Positions 1-8,324 of a stretch of 64,000 nt of DNA are shown here, in pieces. Position 1 is the stretch's first letter. Every line of letters begins with the position of its first letter. The notes under the pieces were generated by a model. That model was not told the origin of the DNA. It saw only the letters and a program-made list of their open reading frames with translations, and did not search any database. The translations under genes and the position numbers were made by a program. Source of the DNA: CALODL01 sp942492115 (lineage in GTDB: Bacteria; Planctomycetota; Phycisphaerae; UBA1845; CAIVHJ01); assembly GCA_942492115.1 (NCBI GenBank), contig CALODL010000002.1:186001-250000 (forward strand). Reading direction: 5' to 3'.

Positions 1-1
1 G

Positions 2-1168
2 TCCATTCCGGCTGCCGATTCGCTGATTCGGATCGAGGAGAAGGTGCCCAATTGTTGTTTCCTGGAACCTGGGGACGGGGTGCATTCCTTGTTCTGCCCG
101 GAGCCGACCGAGACGTGTTGTGTCAACCTGATCGATGTGCAGGACTGCGCCGCGGGCGGCGGTGCGATCTTGCCGACGTGGTCTTCTGTCCAGTGGAACG
201 GTTGTGAAGATTCCGGCGATCTAGGCTATGCGACGATCTACACCACGTCGTCCTGCACCACGTCCTATGATTGCGGCGACCGTGATAGCGACGGCAAGCG
301 CGATGACCGCTGCTTGTGGTATGAATGCGTGGGCGGCAAGTGTGTGGCGACCCCCCGGGCCGACGGTGACATGGGGGGCGCGTTCGGCGCCTGTGCTGCC
401 GATGGCGTGGCGGACGGTAATGATCGGTTCGCGGCATTGAACTGCTTTGCGGATGAGGATCCGCTTGATCCGACGGCACCATTCCCGTGCGCTCTGGATC
501 CACCCTTTACATTGAATGTCGATACGGCCGGTCCGCTGGGCAGCTGCTATCCGGACGGGGTGTGTGACGGCAATGATGCGTTCGGGGCGATCAACGCCTT
601 TGCCGGCACCCGATCCTGCCGCTGCGCTCTCGAGCTGCCCAGGCCGTCCATGGACGACTGTGCTTTGGGCGCACCAGCTCCCGATGCCCCGGCCGAGGGC
701 GGTCAGCACGTCACGTTGTCGCTCGATCTATCGCGCCGCACAGCGGCTGCTGGTGGCACGTTCGAAATCGATGCGCTGCTGGATACGCCATTGTCTGGCC
801 TGCGCGGCTACCAACTCCATCTGAGCATCTCCGGAGGCACATCGGGAACGCTCGACGTCATCGACATCGCGGTGCATCCGCGCAAGGATCGGGCCCTGCC
901 CGGCAGTGGGTGGCAGGCCTTCAACGTCAACACGCGTCAACTCATCGTCGGGCAGGACAGCCCGGGTATTGCGGTCGAGGGCGGTGCGTACCTGGCGACG
1001 TTCGTATTGCGCGCGACGGACGATGCGGCCGGCAGGTTCCTCGTTGAACTACTGGCGGACGCGAGTGATCCCGCGCTGCGTACATTCCTGTTCGGGAAGC
1101 GGGGTGATGGCGGGATCAAGGTTGGGGCGTCAGACGGTGTGCCTGTCACCGTCGAGGCGGGCCCGTGA
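2..1168 (+). CDS. Secreted protein with dockerin-like repeats and a cohesin-like domain (5' partial)
   Basis: The frame is open from base 2 with no stop, so the gene starts upstream of the window; the GTG at 44 is not its real start. The visible part is rich in Cys pairs (NCCF, TCCV, CRCAL), as in planctomycete secreted proteins. Two EF-hand-like, dockerin-type repeats (DGVADGNDRFAAL, about 400-450; DGVCDGNDAFGAI, about 555-600) share the D-x-N-D-x-F pattern of GC-type dockerins. The last 150 residues (about 700-1165) form a beta-rich domain with the look of a cohesin/CBM fold (GGTFEIDALLDTPLSGLRGY, then GGAYLATFVLRA). The role is probably extracellular assembly or anchoring, but the substrate is unknown. 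The family call is by pattern only. Confidence 0.7.
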   Translation, partial: SIPAADSLIRIEEKVPNCCFLEPGDGVHSLFCPEPTETCCVNLIDVQDCAAGGGAILPTWSSVQWNGCEDSGDLGYATIYTTSSCTTSYDCGDRDSDGKRDDRCLWYECVGGKCVATPRADGDMGGAFGACAADGVADGNDRFAALNCFADEDPLDPTAPFPCALDPPFTLNVDTAGPLGSCYPDGVCDGNDAFGAINAFAGTRSCRCALELPRPSMDDCALGAPAPDAPAEGGQHVTLSLDLSRRTAAAGGTFEIDALLDTPLSGLRGYQLHLSISGGTSGTLDVIDIAVHPRKDRALPGSGWQAFNVNTRQLIVGQDSPGIAVEGGAYLATFVLRATDDAAGRFLVELLADASDPALRTFLFGKRGDGGIKVGASDGVPVTVEAGP

Positions 1169-1481
1169 TCGCGGTGTCGACTGCTAGACAGGGGCTTCAG
1201 GCAGTTGCCCAACGTGACTTCAAGCATGTTTGTCCAACAGGATTCCGTAAGTCGGCCATCCTTGTGGAAGTATACCATCCTCGACATTGAGTCAGCAGAG
1301 CATGAACACCCCGTCCGCCTCCGCCTCCCCGTCCGCCGTGTTATGCGCCCACTAAAAGTGGGGAAGGGGTGCAGGGCAGCGGGGTCAACAGTGCGGCGGT
1401 GGGCGGGAAGTTCCTCCAATAAGAACTGGTGCCGTTAAGAGGTACTCAGCGGGCCTTCGTATGCACCGCCGGAGATTCGAT
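1169..1481. other. Intergenic stretch, no convincing gene
   Basis: All frames here are short or shadow the neighbouring gene. No tRNA, terminator with a T-run or clear promoter is visible. Confidence 0.5.
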
Positions 1482-1733
1482 ATGGCTAACGTCAGGGAAT
1501 TGAGTGTATGGCACTTGGGTATGCAATTGGTTGCGGATATCCAACGAATGGCGGCGGGGTTCCCGCGGATTGGCGCAGGTGAGCTGAAGAACCAGATGAT
1601 TCGAGCGGCCATCAGTATTCCCAGTTGGGCGTCAAAGGCTCACTCAGGATTTCTTCATTTCTTATTTGCATCTGGCCATTTGTGTGTCACACTTAGGACT
1701 CGGCAAACTGCTACTGTGTTTGGAGGTTTGTGA
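1482..1733 (+). pseudogene. Decayed four-helix-bundle (S23/IVP-type) protein
   Basis: From the ATG at 1482 the protein begins VRELSVWHLGMQLVADIQR, then FPRIGAGELKNQMIRAAISIPS. This is the typical start of the 23S rRNA intervening-sequence/four-helix-bundle family (W-x-K-A-M-x-L then QLRRAAVSIPSNIAEG). After SIPS the usual NIAEG segment is missing and the text jumps to GFLHFLFASGHLC, which resembles the later family segment EFLRFLxIAxGSLxE. It then ends early at 84 residues, against about 115-130 for the family. This looks like an internal deletion plus C-terminal truncation. The family's function is unknown. Confidence 0.55.
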
Positions 1734-1913
1734 TGAACCGATTACCAATTATCGACGCAACGGTCCTCCCCGCCGGTAAGTAACCATTCTTCCGGTCGGT
1801 CGACCGGGCTTCCTCTGGAGTTACGCACCCTAGTTCCAATGCAATCGCTGCGCTCGATGTTCTCGAGTTGCTGGATTAGCGGTCTGCGCGCCGCTTGCGC
1901 GCATTCCCAAGAA

Positions 1914-3701
1914 ATGAGCATGAACAAAGCATCACAAGTAATCAATACGTGGCTGGAGCGCGATCTGACCCGCGCATCCAATGATGGTGAATTGCCGCGC
2001 GCTTTTGAGGTCGAGCACATCGTGGATCGCGTGCGCGACGTCCTCTCGGCAGGCCGGCATGCCATCATCACCGGCGATACGGGCGTGGGCAAGACAGCCC
2101 TCGTCAATGAGATCGCCCGGCGGCAGGCCAACATCCTCAATGGGCGACTCGCCGGCAAACAGATTTACCAGTTCTCGCTTCAGCGCCGCATCGCTGCTCT
2201 GAAGCAGCCGGACCAACTGCGCCCGGAGCTGCAGAAGCTCTTCGACGCCCTGCTGGCAAGTGGTCAGGAGATTGTGCCGTTCTTTCGCGATTTGCACGTA
2301 GCCCAGGCGGTAGGAGTCGGTCCGTTGTTTCAATCCTTCGCCTTGCGCTGGGGGGGCGTGGTGTTGTGCGAAGGGCAACGCAGACAGATCGATGCCCTCA
2401 TCGAGGACAATCCTGAACTCGATCAGCACTACATGGTGGTCCACATCGAGGAACCGGATGTGCAGCGCATGCCCGTTATCCTCAATGCGTGGAGTGCCAA
2501 TGAGCACGGCGCGCGCGGGGTGTCGTTCACTTCGGGCGCATTGCATGCAGCCCTGCATCTTACGAATCGCTTCTTGTCGCGCAGTCATCAACCGCGCGCT
2601 GCCATCGAGCTGCTCGACCAGGCCAAGGCCCTGGCGCAGCCAGGAGAATCCGTGGACGAGAGGCTGATTCTCGACCGCTTCTGTGCGAGTTACAGAGTGC
2701 CGCGCGAGCTGGTTGATCCAGCGGATCCCTGGGATGCTGCTGCGGTGCGCCAGGCGTTCGAAGATCGCATACTGGGGCAGCCGCAGGCCGTGGAGGCTGT
2801 CGTGAACATCATGACCATGATCAAGGCGGGGTTGTCAGACCTGCGCAGACCCTTCGGTGCCTATTTGTTCGTGGGGCCGACTGGTGTCGGTAAGACCCAT
2901 ATTGCCCAGTTGCTTGCCGCGTATTTGTTCGGGCGACCGGATCGCATGCTCCGTTTCAACATGGCTGATTTCCAAAAGGACGACAGTGCGGATGAACTGT
3001 TCGGTGACCCCGACGGCTACACTCCCGCGCACATACGGGGCGTTCTGGCGAGTCGGCTGGTCGGCCAGCCGTTTGGCGTTCTCCTGCTAGATGAGTTCGA
3101 AAAGGCGCACAAGCAGGTTCACGATCGTTTTCTGCAGCTCATCGACGAAGGGTCGTTCATCAATGGTGCTGGTGAGTGCATTTCGTGCCGCTCGATGATC
3201 ATTATCGCGACTTCCAACACCGGCAGTCGTGTCTACCGCGATCAACCATTTGGATTCCGATCAGATCGGGACATGGCCGAGAAAGTGCGGCGGGTGAATG
3301 AGTTGCTCGAATCTTGTTTTCGTTTCGAGTTCCTGAATCGTTTTGATGAGATCGTGCACTTCCTACCGCTGGGTCGCGCAGACATGCGCATGATTGCACA
3401 GCGCGAACTCACTGCGTTGCATGAGAGAGCCGGGCTGTGCAGCAATGATCTCACTTTGCAGGTCGACATCGATGTGCTGGACTGGCTTGCAGAGGAGGGC
3501 TACAACCCCAACTTCGGTGCCCGTTTTCTGCGTCGGACAATCGAACGCCAGGTGGTGACCAAGATTGCGGAGGCCATTGTGCGCGATACGCCGAAGCCGT
3601 GCAGCACCATCCACCTCAAGGTTTGCGCGGGCCGCATCCTGGTTACAGTCGCTCCGTGGGACTCTATGGACTCGGAGAATGGTAGCGGGACCCAGGTATA
3701 G
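1914..3701 (+). CDS. Clp/Hsp100-like AAA+ ATPase, no N domain, degenerate first ATPase module
   Basis: About 595 residues from the ATG at 1914; an ATG at 1839 in the same frame is less likely because family similarity begins at WLERDLTRASNDGEL. Module D1 has a good Walker A (GDTGVGKT, 54-61), but the Walker B site reads FFRDLH instead of FIDEIH, the pore-loop YRG motif is absent, and the arginine finger region reads LDQHYM instead of LERRF. Module D2 looks intact: GPTGVGKT (321-328), LLLDEFEKAH, sensor ATSN, arginine finger FLNR and sensor-2 GAR. The N-terminal Clp_N domain and the ClpB/ClpC middle domain are missing. By family it should remodel or unfold proteins. With D1 probably unable to hydrolyse ATP, D2 would do the work. 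Its partner or substrate is not shown by the context. Confidence 0.8.
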   Translation: MSMNKASQVINTWLERDLTRASNDGELPRAFEVEHIVDRVRDVLSAGRHAIITGDTGVGKTALVNEIARRQANILNGRLAGKQIYQFSLQRRIAALKQPDQLRPELQKLFDALLASGQEIVPFFRDLHVAQAVGVGPLFQSFALRWGGVVLCEGQRRQIDALIEDNPELDQHYMVVHIEEPDVQRMPVILNAWSANEHGARGVSFTSGALHAALHLTNRFLSRSHQPRAAIELLDQAKALAQPGESVDERLILDRFCASYRVPRELVDPADPWDAAAVRQAFEDRILGQPQAVEAVVNIMTMIKAGLSDLRRPFGAYLFVGPTGVGKTHIAQLLAAYLFGRPDRMLRFNMADFQKDDSADELFGDPDGYTPAHIRGVLASRLVGQPFGVLLLDEFEKAHKQVHDRFLQLIDEGSFINGAGECISCRSMIIIATSNTGSRVYRDQPFGFRSDRDMAEKVRRVNELLESCFRFEFLNRFDEIVHFLPLGRADMRMIAQRELTALHERAGLCSNDLTLQVDIDVLDWLAEEGYNPNFGARFLRRTIERQVVTKIAEAIVRDTPKPCSTIHLKVCAGRILVTVAPWDSMDSENGSGTQV

Positions 3702-3813
3702 GGGTGCCCAGTCCGGGGGGTTGGGGCCCAACAGCGTGTAGCCGATAGCCATCGCAACGGCGCCGACGAAAGTCCAATGTCGCCTGCCCGACTGCTCACC
3801 TGCTCTGTGCCGC

Positions 3814-3832
3814 AGTGCCGCATGGCGGCACT
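3814..3832. repeat. Perfect 8-bp hairpin
   Basis: The arms AGTGCCGC and GCGGCACT are separated by ATG, 8 bases before the tRNA fragment. There is no T-run, so it is not a standard terminator. It may end the ATPase transcript or be part of the junction. Confidence 0.4.
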
Positions 3833-3839
3833 ACAGCAC

Positions 3840-3884
3840 TGGGCCTGCAGGGATTCGAACCCCGGACCAAGGGATTATGAGTCC
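3840..3884 (-). repeat. 45-bp exact copy of the tRNA-Ile2 3' half (candidate att site)
   Basis: These 45 bases are identical to 13837-13881, the part of the intact tRNA gene from the anticodon loop to the discriminator base, in the same orientation. The similarity stops sharply on both sides (3839 and 3885). Tyrosine-recombinase elements commonly use a tRNA 3' half as attB and leave such a direct repeat at their far end, with the intact tRNA at the other. The position downstream of the tRNA's 3' end fits that geometry. Confidence 0.75.
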
Positions 3885-3891
3885 TCAACAG

Positions 3892-3969
3892 GATGCGTGC
3901 ATGGTGATGCATGTCGGTGAACAACCCGTTGTGATCGTGTACGTTGCGGACAACTGATGCGTGCATGGT
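3892..3969. repeat. Pair of 14-bp direct repeats next to the tRNA fragment
   Basis: GATGCGTGCATGGT occurs at 3892-3905 and again at 3956-3969, 64 bp apart, just inside the tRNA 3' fragment. Repeats in this place can be recombinase arm sites, but nothing here proves that. Confidence 0.45.
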
Positions 3970-4005
3970 CGTTCACGATGGACCACGGAGAAACACCGAA
4001 ATCAA

Positions 4006-5515
4006 GGTTCTTCAGCACAATCTGTGGCAGATAAATAGCTCTCTCGTCTTCTGACTCTGGAGCTGCCAGGGGTGCCCCTTGCGCCCCGCCCCCGTCATCG
4101 TCGGCCCAAGGGCCCTCCGGGCCGCGGCGGGCGCGACCGACGCTGACGGCGACGGAGCTCCAGGGGCTCATCGTCGATCATGTTGATAAAGAAGCATCGC
4201 TCGAAGCCCGTAGAATGTTGTTGCCTAAAACGACGTTCTGCGGAGACCCCGAACGATGCTACTGAAGACTCTCCTCAATCGTGTTCACCCGGTCAAGGGT
4301 TTCGTCTACGAGAAGGTGCATTTGCTCACTGATGAGCCAGAGGAGCGTCTGGAAGTCCTTGTGCGACCACGGCATGGCTCCCGACCGTATTGCTCCGGTT
4401 GCGGACGACGTCGGCCGGTCTACGACCATCTGGATGAACGCAGGTTCGCATTCGTACCGTTGTGGGCCATCCCCGTATATCTCCTTTACACCATGCGACG
4501 AGTGAAGTGTCCGACGTGCGGCATCAAGGTCGAGATGGTGCCGTGGTCGACCGGGAAGCGACCGATGACCCGAGCCTATGCTGTATTCCTGGCACGGTGG
4601 GCGAGTCGACTGAGTTGGAAGGAAGTTGCCGAGATCTTCCGCACGAGCTGGGAGAGCGTCTTCCGCTCAGTACAGTGGGTCGTCGAGTACGGCCTGGAAC
4701 ACCGCGATTTGGAGGGAATCACGGCGATCGGTGTTGACGAAGTGCAATTCCGCAAGGGACATAAGTATTTGACGCTGGTCTATCAGATCGATTCACATTG
4801 TCGGCGATTGCTGTGGATCGGCGAGAACCGAACATCGAAGACGCTGTTGCGCTTCTTCAAGTGGTTCGGCAAGGACAGAACGCGCGAGTTGACCTTCATT
4901 TGCAGTGACATGTGGCGTGGATACGTCAAGGTGATTGCCAAGAAGGCTGCCCATGCCGTTCACATCCTCGACCGCTACCACATTGTCGCCAATCTCAATC
5001 GAGCGCTCGACAAGGTTCGGGCTGAAGAGTCAAAGCGTCTGGCCAGAGAAGGATACGAGCCCATTCTCAAGCGGACGCGGTGGTGCTTCCTCAAGCGGCC
5101 GGAGAATCTGACGAATCGCCAGGATGCTACGCTCGACGATGTCATGCAGTATGACCTCAAGACCGTCAGAGCCTACTTGCTCAAAGAGAGCTTCCAGGCG
5201 ATGTGGAACTACGATTCTCCATACTGGGCCGGTTGGTTCCTGGATCGGTGGGTCACGAGGGCGATGAGGAGTCGGCTTGACCCGATCAAAAAGGTGGCTC
5301 GGGGAATCCGCAAGCATCGAGAACTCATCCTGAATTGGTTCCGTGCTCGGAAGCAGTTCTCTAGCGGTATCGTCGAGGGGCTCAACTACAAAGTGAAACT
5401 GACTGTCAGAAAAGCGTACGGCTTCTCAAACCTGAAGTACGCAGAAGTGGCCATATACCATGCCCTTGGAGAACTGCCTCAGCCGAAACTCGACCACAGA
5501 TTCTGCTGAGGAGGC
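4006..5515 (+). mobile_element. Complete ISL3-family insertion sequence (1510 bp)
   Basis: Left end 4006-4027 (starts GGTTCTTCAGCACAATC) and right end 5494-5515 (reverse complement starts GCCTCCTCAGCAGAATC) are imperfect inverted repeats of about 22 bp. They are flanked by a perfect 8-bp direct repeat, GAAATCAA, at 3998-4005 and 5516-5523. An 8-bp duplication is what ISL3 elements make, and its perfection suggests a recent insertion. The element carries one transposase gene whose stop codon lies inside the right inverted repeat, plus a 225-bp leader with GC-rich inverted segments. Three shorter relatives of its ends occur at 41872, 42190 and 57385. Confidence 0.92.
4256..5509 (+). CDS. ISL3-family transposase
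   Basis: 417 residues, the usual ISL3 length. The N-terminus has a zinc-finger pattern (CSGCGRRRPVYDH, then RVKCPTCG), followed by a helix-turn-helix stretch (LSWKEVAEIFRTSWESVFR). The DDE-type core shows the first Asp in GVDEVQ, the second in FICSDMWRGY, the family motif LDRYHIV, and the Glu in GIVEGLNYKVKL near the end. It catalyses cut-and-paste movement of the element at 4006-5515. No frameshift or missing catalytic residue is visible, so it could be active and could also move the miniature relatives elsewhere in the window. Confidence 0.95.
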   Translation: MLLKTLLNRVHPVKGFVYEKVHLLTDEPEERLEVLVRPRHGSRPYCSGCGRRRPVYDHLDERRFAFVPLWAIPVYLLYTMRRVKCPTCGIKVEMVPWSTGKRPMTRAYAVFLARWASRLSWKEVAEIFRTSWESVFRSVQWVVEYGLEHRDLEGITAIGVDEVQFRKGHKYLTLVYQIDSHCRRLLWIGENRTSKTLLRFFKWFGKDRTRELTFICSDMWRGYVKVIAKKAAHAVHILDRYHIVANLNRALDKVRAEESKRLAREGYEPILKRTRWCFLKRPENLTNRQDATLDDVMQYDLKTVRAYLLKESFQAMWNYDSPYWAGWFLDRWVTRAMRSRLDPIKKVARGIRKHRELILNWFRARKQFSSGIVEGLNYKVKLTVRKAYGFSNLKYAEVAIYHALGELPQPKLDHRFC

Positions 5516-5523
5516 GAAATCAA

Positions 5524-5815
5524 TGGTCGTTTTTCCCATATGGTTCCCACGGCTTCGGGATTCTTTTCCCACGGGTCAATCCGCAGATCCCGTGACTTGG
5601 ACCAGTCGTCCGGGGTTGGGGCTAACTCGCTCTTAATTTGTCTGCATAAGAGGGGGGCCGCCCGGCCCCAGACGGCGAATCCAAATGAGGGGAAAGGCCC
5701 CGTGTGCATTCAACTTTCTTAAAAAAACCGGCCCTTGTCCGGAGCAGTTGTACGTACTCTGCCTTAGCAATGGGGGACCCTACAAGCTGTGGCGACCATG
5801 ATCTCCGGAGGGTCA
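5524..5815. other. Intergenic stretch right of the IS
   Basis: The short minus-strand frames here have no family resemblance, no good start and overlap the IS end. No terminator or RNA gene is seen. It may be remnant sequence of the island. Confidence 0.4.
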
Positions 5816-6589
5816 TTAAGCAGGCCAACAGATCTCGACGTGAACGTTGTTGAAGTCGAGGTCGTCAAGGCTACCACGGTGCTCGCAATACATCCCTTCT
5901 GGTAGCACGTCCATGCGAATCTCCTCCCGGTCTCCGATGACCCCGCCCAAGGCCTGATACTCGATAAAACGACTGAGCAGTTCGACTACGGCATCCATGT
6001 GCTCTGCGGCAATGTGGTGAATGCTGAGATCAGGCCGACCGAAAGTCCGCATGCCTCGGGTGTGGAGCCAGGTTGACGAATCCGCATCTTCTGACGCCAG
6101 GATAATGGCGTGTTGAGAGGGCACCGGCCGGCCCGGTTCGAACACCTCGGACCGCCACTGCTCGGGATCCCTCCAGGTGAGCCGCTGCGGGTCGTATACA
6201 GCGATACCGCCATGATCCAGCATATAGGTGATGAGCCCGACGGTATTCCGAAGGTAGTCCAATGTTGCAGGATCGGACACGTCGCCCTGGATGATCGTGC
6301 ACAGGTCAGCAGCCCCGATGCGGCGAGCCAGTTCCGGGTTCGCTGCGGACAACTCGTCCCACTCGTAGCCTTCGCGGAAGCGGTCGCATACTTCGGGGTG
6401 CTGGTCGGCCTGGTAGGCAGTGACGTTCACATCGTTCGGCAGTCCATCGAAGCGATATTCGTCCCGAGGTGGCCGCAGGGGCTGCTCAATTGAACCGTAA
6501 ACGGCGAAGAACAAGAAGGGATCTCCGCCATGCGGTTCGAAGTAGGGGCGATTCCAGTCAGACCTCTCCATGATCGTGCATGCTCTCAT
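5816..6589 (-). CDS. Hypothetical protein, island-borne
   Basis: About 257 residues from the ATG at 6589 (MRACTIMERSDW); a second ATG at 6571 is equally possible. The frame stays open to 6664, but that extension runs through the GGGAC repeat and is probably not translated. The C-terminal half (WLHTRGMRTFGRPDLSI onward) resembles DUF4261-type proteins, but I am not sure of this. No signal peptide or membrane segment is visible, so it is probably cytoplasmic. It is followed by nothing on its strand before the IS, and its upstream neighbour at 6655 points the same way. Function unknown. Confidence 0.65.
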   Translation of the reverse strand: MRACTIMERSDWNRPYFEPHGGDPFLFFAVYGSIEQPLRPPRDEYRFDGLPNDVNVTAYQADQHPEVCDRFREGYEWDELSAANPELARRIGAADLCTIIQGDVSDPATLDYLRNTVGLITYMLDHGGIAVYDPQRLTWRDPEQWRSEVFEPGRPVPSQHAIILASEDADSSTWLHTRGMRTFGRPDLSIHHIAAEHMDAVVELLSRFIEYQALGGVIGDREEIRMDVLPEGMYCEHRGSLDDLDFNNVHVEICWPA

Positions 6590-6604
6590 TGATGGGGCGT
6601 GGTT

Positions 6605-6627
6605 GGGACAATTGGGACATGTGGGAC
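6605..6627. repeat. GGGAC x3 with exact 9-bp period (site 1)
   Basis: GGGAC begins at 6605, 6614 and 6623, followed by a GGGGACATAGACATCCCC hairpin-like stretch to about 6651. It lies just upstream of the gene ending at 5816. The same triplet is found at 7218-7240 and 8325-8347. Confidence 0.7.
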
Positions 6628-6654
6628 GGTAATGGGGACATAGACATCCCCGTG

Positions 6655-7101
6655 TCACTGCCACACGTAGAGATGGTTGGGGCTAAGGTCCCAGGGAAGC
6701 AGTACCGACCGCATGATATTCTGTGCACACTCCTCCGGGGTGCCCTCGAAGACCGACGAGATTCCACCATCCAACAGTGCAAGACCACAGCCTGATATGA
6801 GAGAATTGGTTTGGAGCCAGGTCACGAGTGCTCCAAGCTGTGTGCTGCCCATCTGGGCAAAGTAATGGCCAGGGAGATCCAGTTCCTCGAAATCCTGCAC
6901 ACTCATATCTGCGATGTGTGGCATGGTCTGACTCAGGAGGCCCCGTCCCGTGTTCATCGCGTCAATCCACAACGCCGTGCCATCCAGCTGGAAGTACAGT
7001 CCGCTCGACTTCAAGGTGGACACGTCCTCGACAGCGATTCTGTCATCGTCATCAAGTTCAAACAACACGTCTGCAGACCATTGGCTGGCATGTAGAGACA
7101 A
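6655..7101 (-). CDS. Hypothetical protein, uncertain start
   Basis: 148 residues from a TTG at 7101, the only usable start codon; an AGGAG sits only 3 bases before it, which is too close to be normal. The same frame stays open and protein-like upstream to about 7225 (GGWFCLWIVGKAVSNHVSEL) without any ATG, GTG or TTG, so the real start may have been lost. The protein is acidic and contains LFELDDDDRIAVEDV. No membrane segment or known motif is recognised. It sits between two GGGAC repeat sites and upstream of another small unknown gene on the same strand. Function unknown. Confidence 0.5.
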   Translation of the reverse strand: MSLHASQWSADVLFELDDDDRIAVEDVSTLKSSGLYFQLDGTALWIDAMNTGRGLLSQTMPHIADMSVQDFEELDLPGHYFAQMGSTQLGALVTWLQTNSLISGCGLALLDGGISSVFEGTPEECAQNIMRSVLLPWDLSPNHLYVWQ

Positions 7102-7217
7102 TTGCTCCTGCAGCTCCGAAACGTGGTTGCTGACTGCCTTGCCTACAATCCAGAGACAAAACCATCCTCCACTGACGGTCGGATCGATGACTGGCGGGTC
7201 TATGTCCTCAGATAACT

Positions 7218-7240
7218 GTCCCTAATGTCCCAAACGTCCC
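7218..7240. repeat. GGGAC x3 with exact 9-bp period (site 2, minus orientation)
   Basis: GTCCC on the plus strand at 7218, 7227 and 7236, that is, GGGAC repeated every 9 bases on the minus strand. It lies directly upstream of the gene ending at 6655. Confidence 0.7.
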
Positions 7241-7257
7241 ACCGGATCGCGGGCACA

Positions 7258-7725
7258 TCAGCCATCCGGCTGTAGGACATCATTCGATGTCAGCACGAGC
7301 CCGGCCAGGATCGCATTCTGGAAGACGGTCTCGGATACCCAGTATGCACCTCCGTTTTCCAGAAGTACACTTCGACCGCCGCGGTGGCAGTGTGTCGGGC
7401 ACCACGCGATCATTCTGAGTGCGTGATCATCTTCTCGCCAATTAACGAGAGGGCTTGCCACGGGCCTGTACACATAGCGGAGACTGCTCTTCGGGCACTG
7501 GCCGAGGGGGCCAATTTCTGCCTGTTCCTCGACGGACAGCATCTGGTCGTCTTTCACGACCCGATCATAGAAGGGGCGACCGAGCCGCAGTCTGCATTTC
7601 AGTTCGGCCCGGGTATCGTAGTACAGCCGGGCCACGATACCGACACACACCAGGATGGCGGCCAGCAAGAACGGGCCTAACCAGCGTGGAGCCGAGCGGC
7701 CTAGCGATCGTCCTGCATTACTCAT
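7258..7725 (-). CDS. Small single-pass membrane protein, unknown
   Basis: 155 residues from the ATG at 7725, chosen over the longer frame because it overlaps the stop of the preceding gene (TAA at 7718-7720) by 8 bp, which suggests coupled translation. A short basic N-terminus is followed by one membrane helix (about residues 15-33, LGPFLLAAILVCVGIV) and then a probable periplasmic part with several Cys (LGQCPKSS, WCPTHCHRGG). No family is recognised. It is probably co-expressed with the zinc-ribbon protein upstream. Confidence 0.6.
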   Translation of the reverse strand: MSNAGRSLGRSAPRWLGPFLLAAILVCVGIVARLYYDTRAELKCRLRLGRPFYDRVVKDDQMLSVEEQAEIGPLGQCPKSSLRYVYRPVASPLVNWREDDHALRMIAWCPTHCHRGGRSVLLENGGAYWVSETVFQNAILAGLVLTSNDVLQPDG

Positions 7726-8303
7726 AGTGTTTGCCCGTGATCGCAGTGGTGTGTTGGCCGCACTCGGGAAAGGTGTTGGCCGAGCCCCGGAGAGCGTAGC
7801 CACATCTGATGCACAGCCCAACTGCATGTTTCCGAAACGCCCGATGCCACATCCAGGCAGACGCTGCAGCAAAGATCAGCGTCGGAAACCATAGTCCTGC
7901 CGCCACAGTCCAACTTGATGGGCCGTACCACAACTTCGCAACGCCCGGGAGTGCGAGATCCGGTTTTAGTGGCCCCATCACACTGGGAGGAATCGAGTGA
8001 GCCATGTTTGAAGTCGCCGACTGGTCCATGAAGACGAAAGACCATCCCAAGCCCATTGGCGTCCTGTTCGGCTGCTGTGGCTGCCGGGGATGAATTGGAG
8101 CCGGTCGTGACCAACGACTCCACATAATCTCGCCATCGAATTGCGATGGCCGTGAACCAGCGGCTGGCCAGCCACGGGTATCGTCGCCAGCCCGCGGACA
8201 TCACGATGCCCTCTGCGCAGCCGAGGCTGATGGCAATGGGTGAAGAAGAGGTCCGGCATGTGATCTCGCTGTTCCAGCGGACGACCTGCTGATTATACCC
8301 CAT
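7718..8303 (-). pseudogene. Planctomycete-type membrane protein with C-terminal zinc ribbon, frameshifted
   Basis: The C-terminal part (frame ending 7718) has a membrane helix (AAGLWFPTLIFAAASAWMW) and then CIRCGYALRGS and FPECG. This is the CxxCGYxLRG...CPECG ribbon common in Phycisphaerae, with one zinc-ligand Cys changed to Phe. The matching N-terminal part (RWNSEITCRTSSSPIAISL, GIVMSAGWRRYPW) lies in another frame, starting about 8303. The reading switches somewhere around 8040-8110. Either a base was lost or gained, or the assembly has an error. The function of this family is unknown. Confidence 0.55.
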
Positions 8304-8324
8304 CCATGGCCTTGCGATAGCCCA

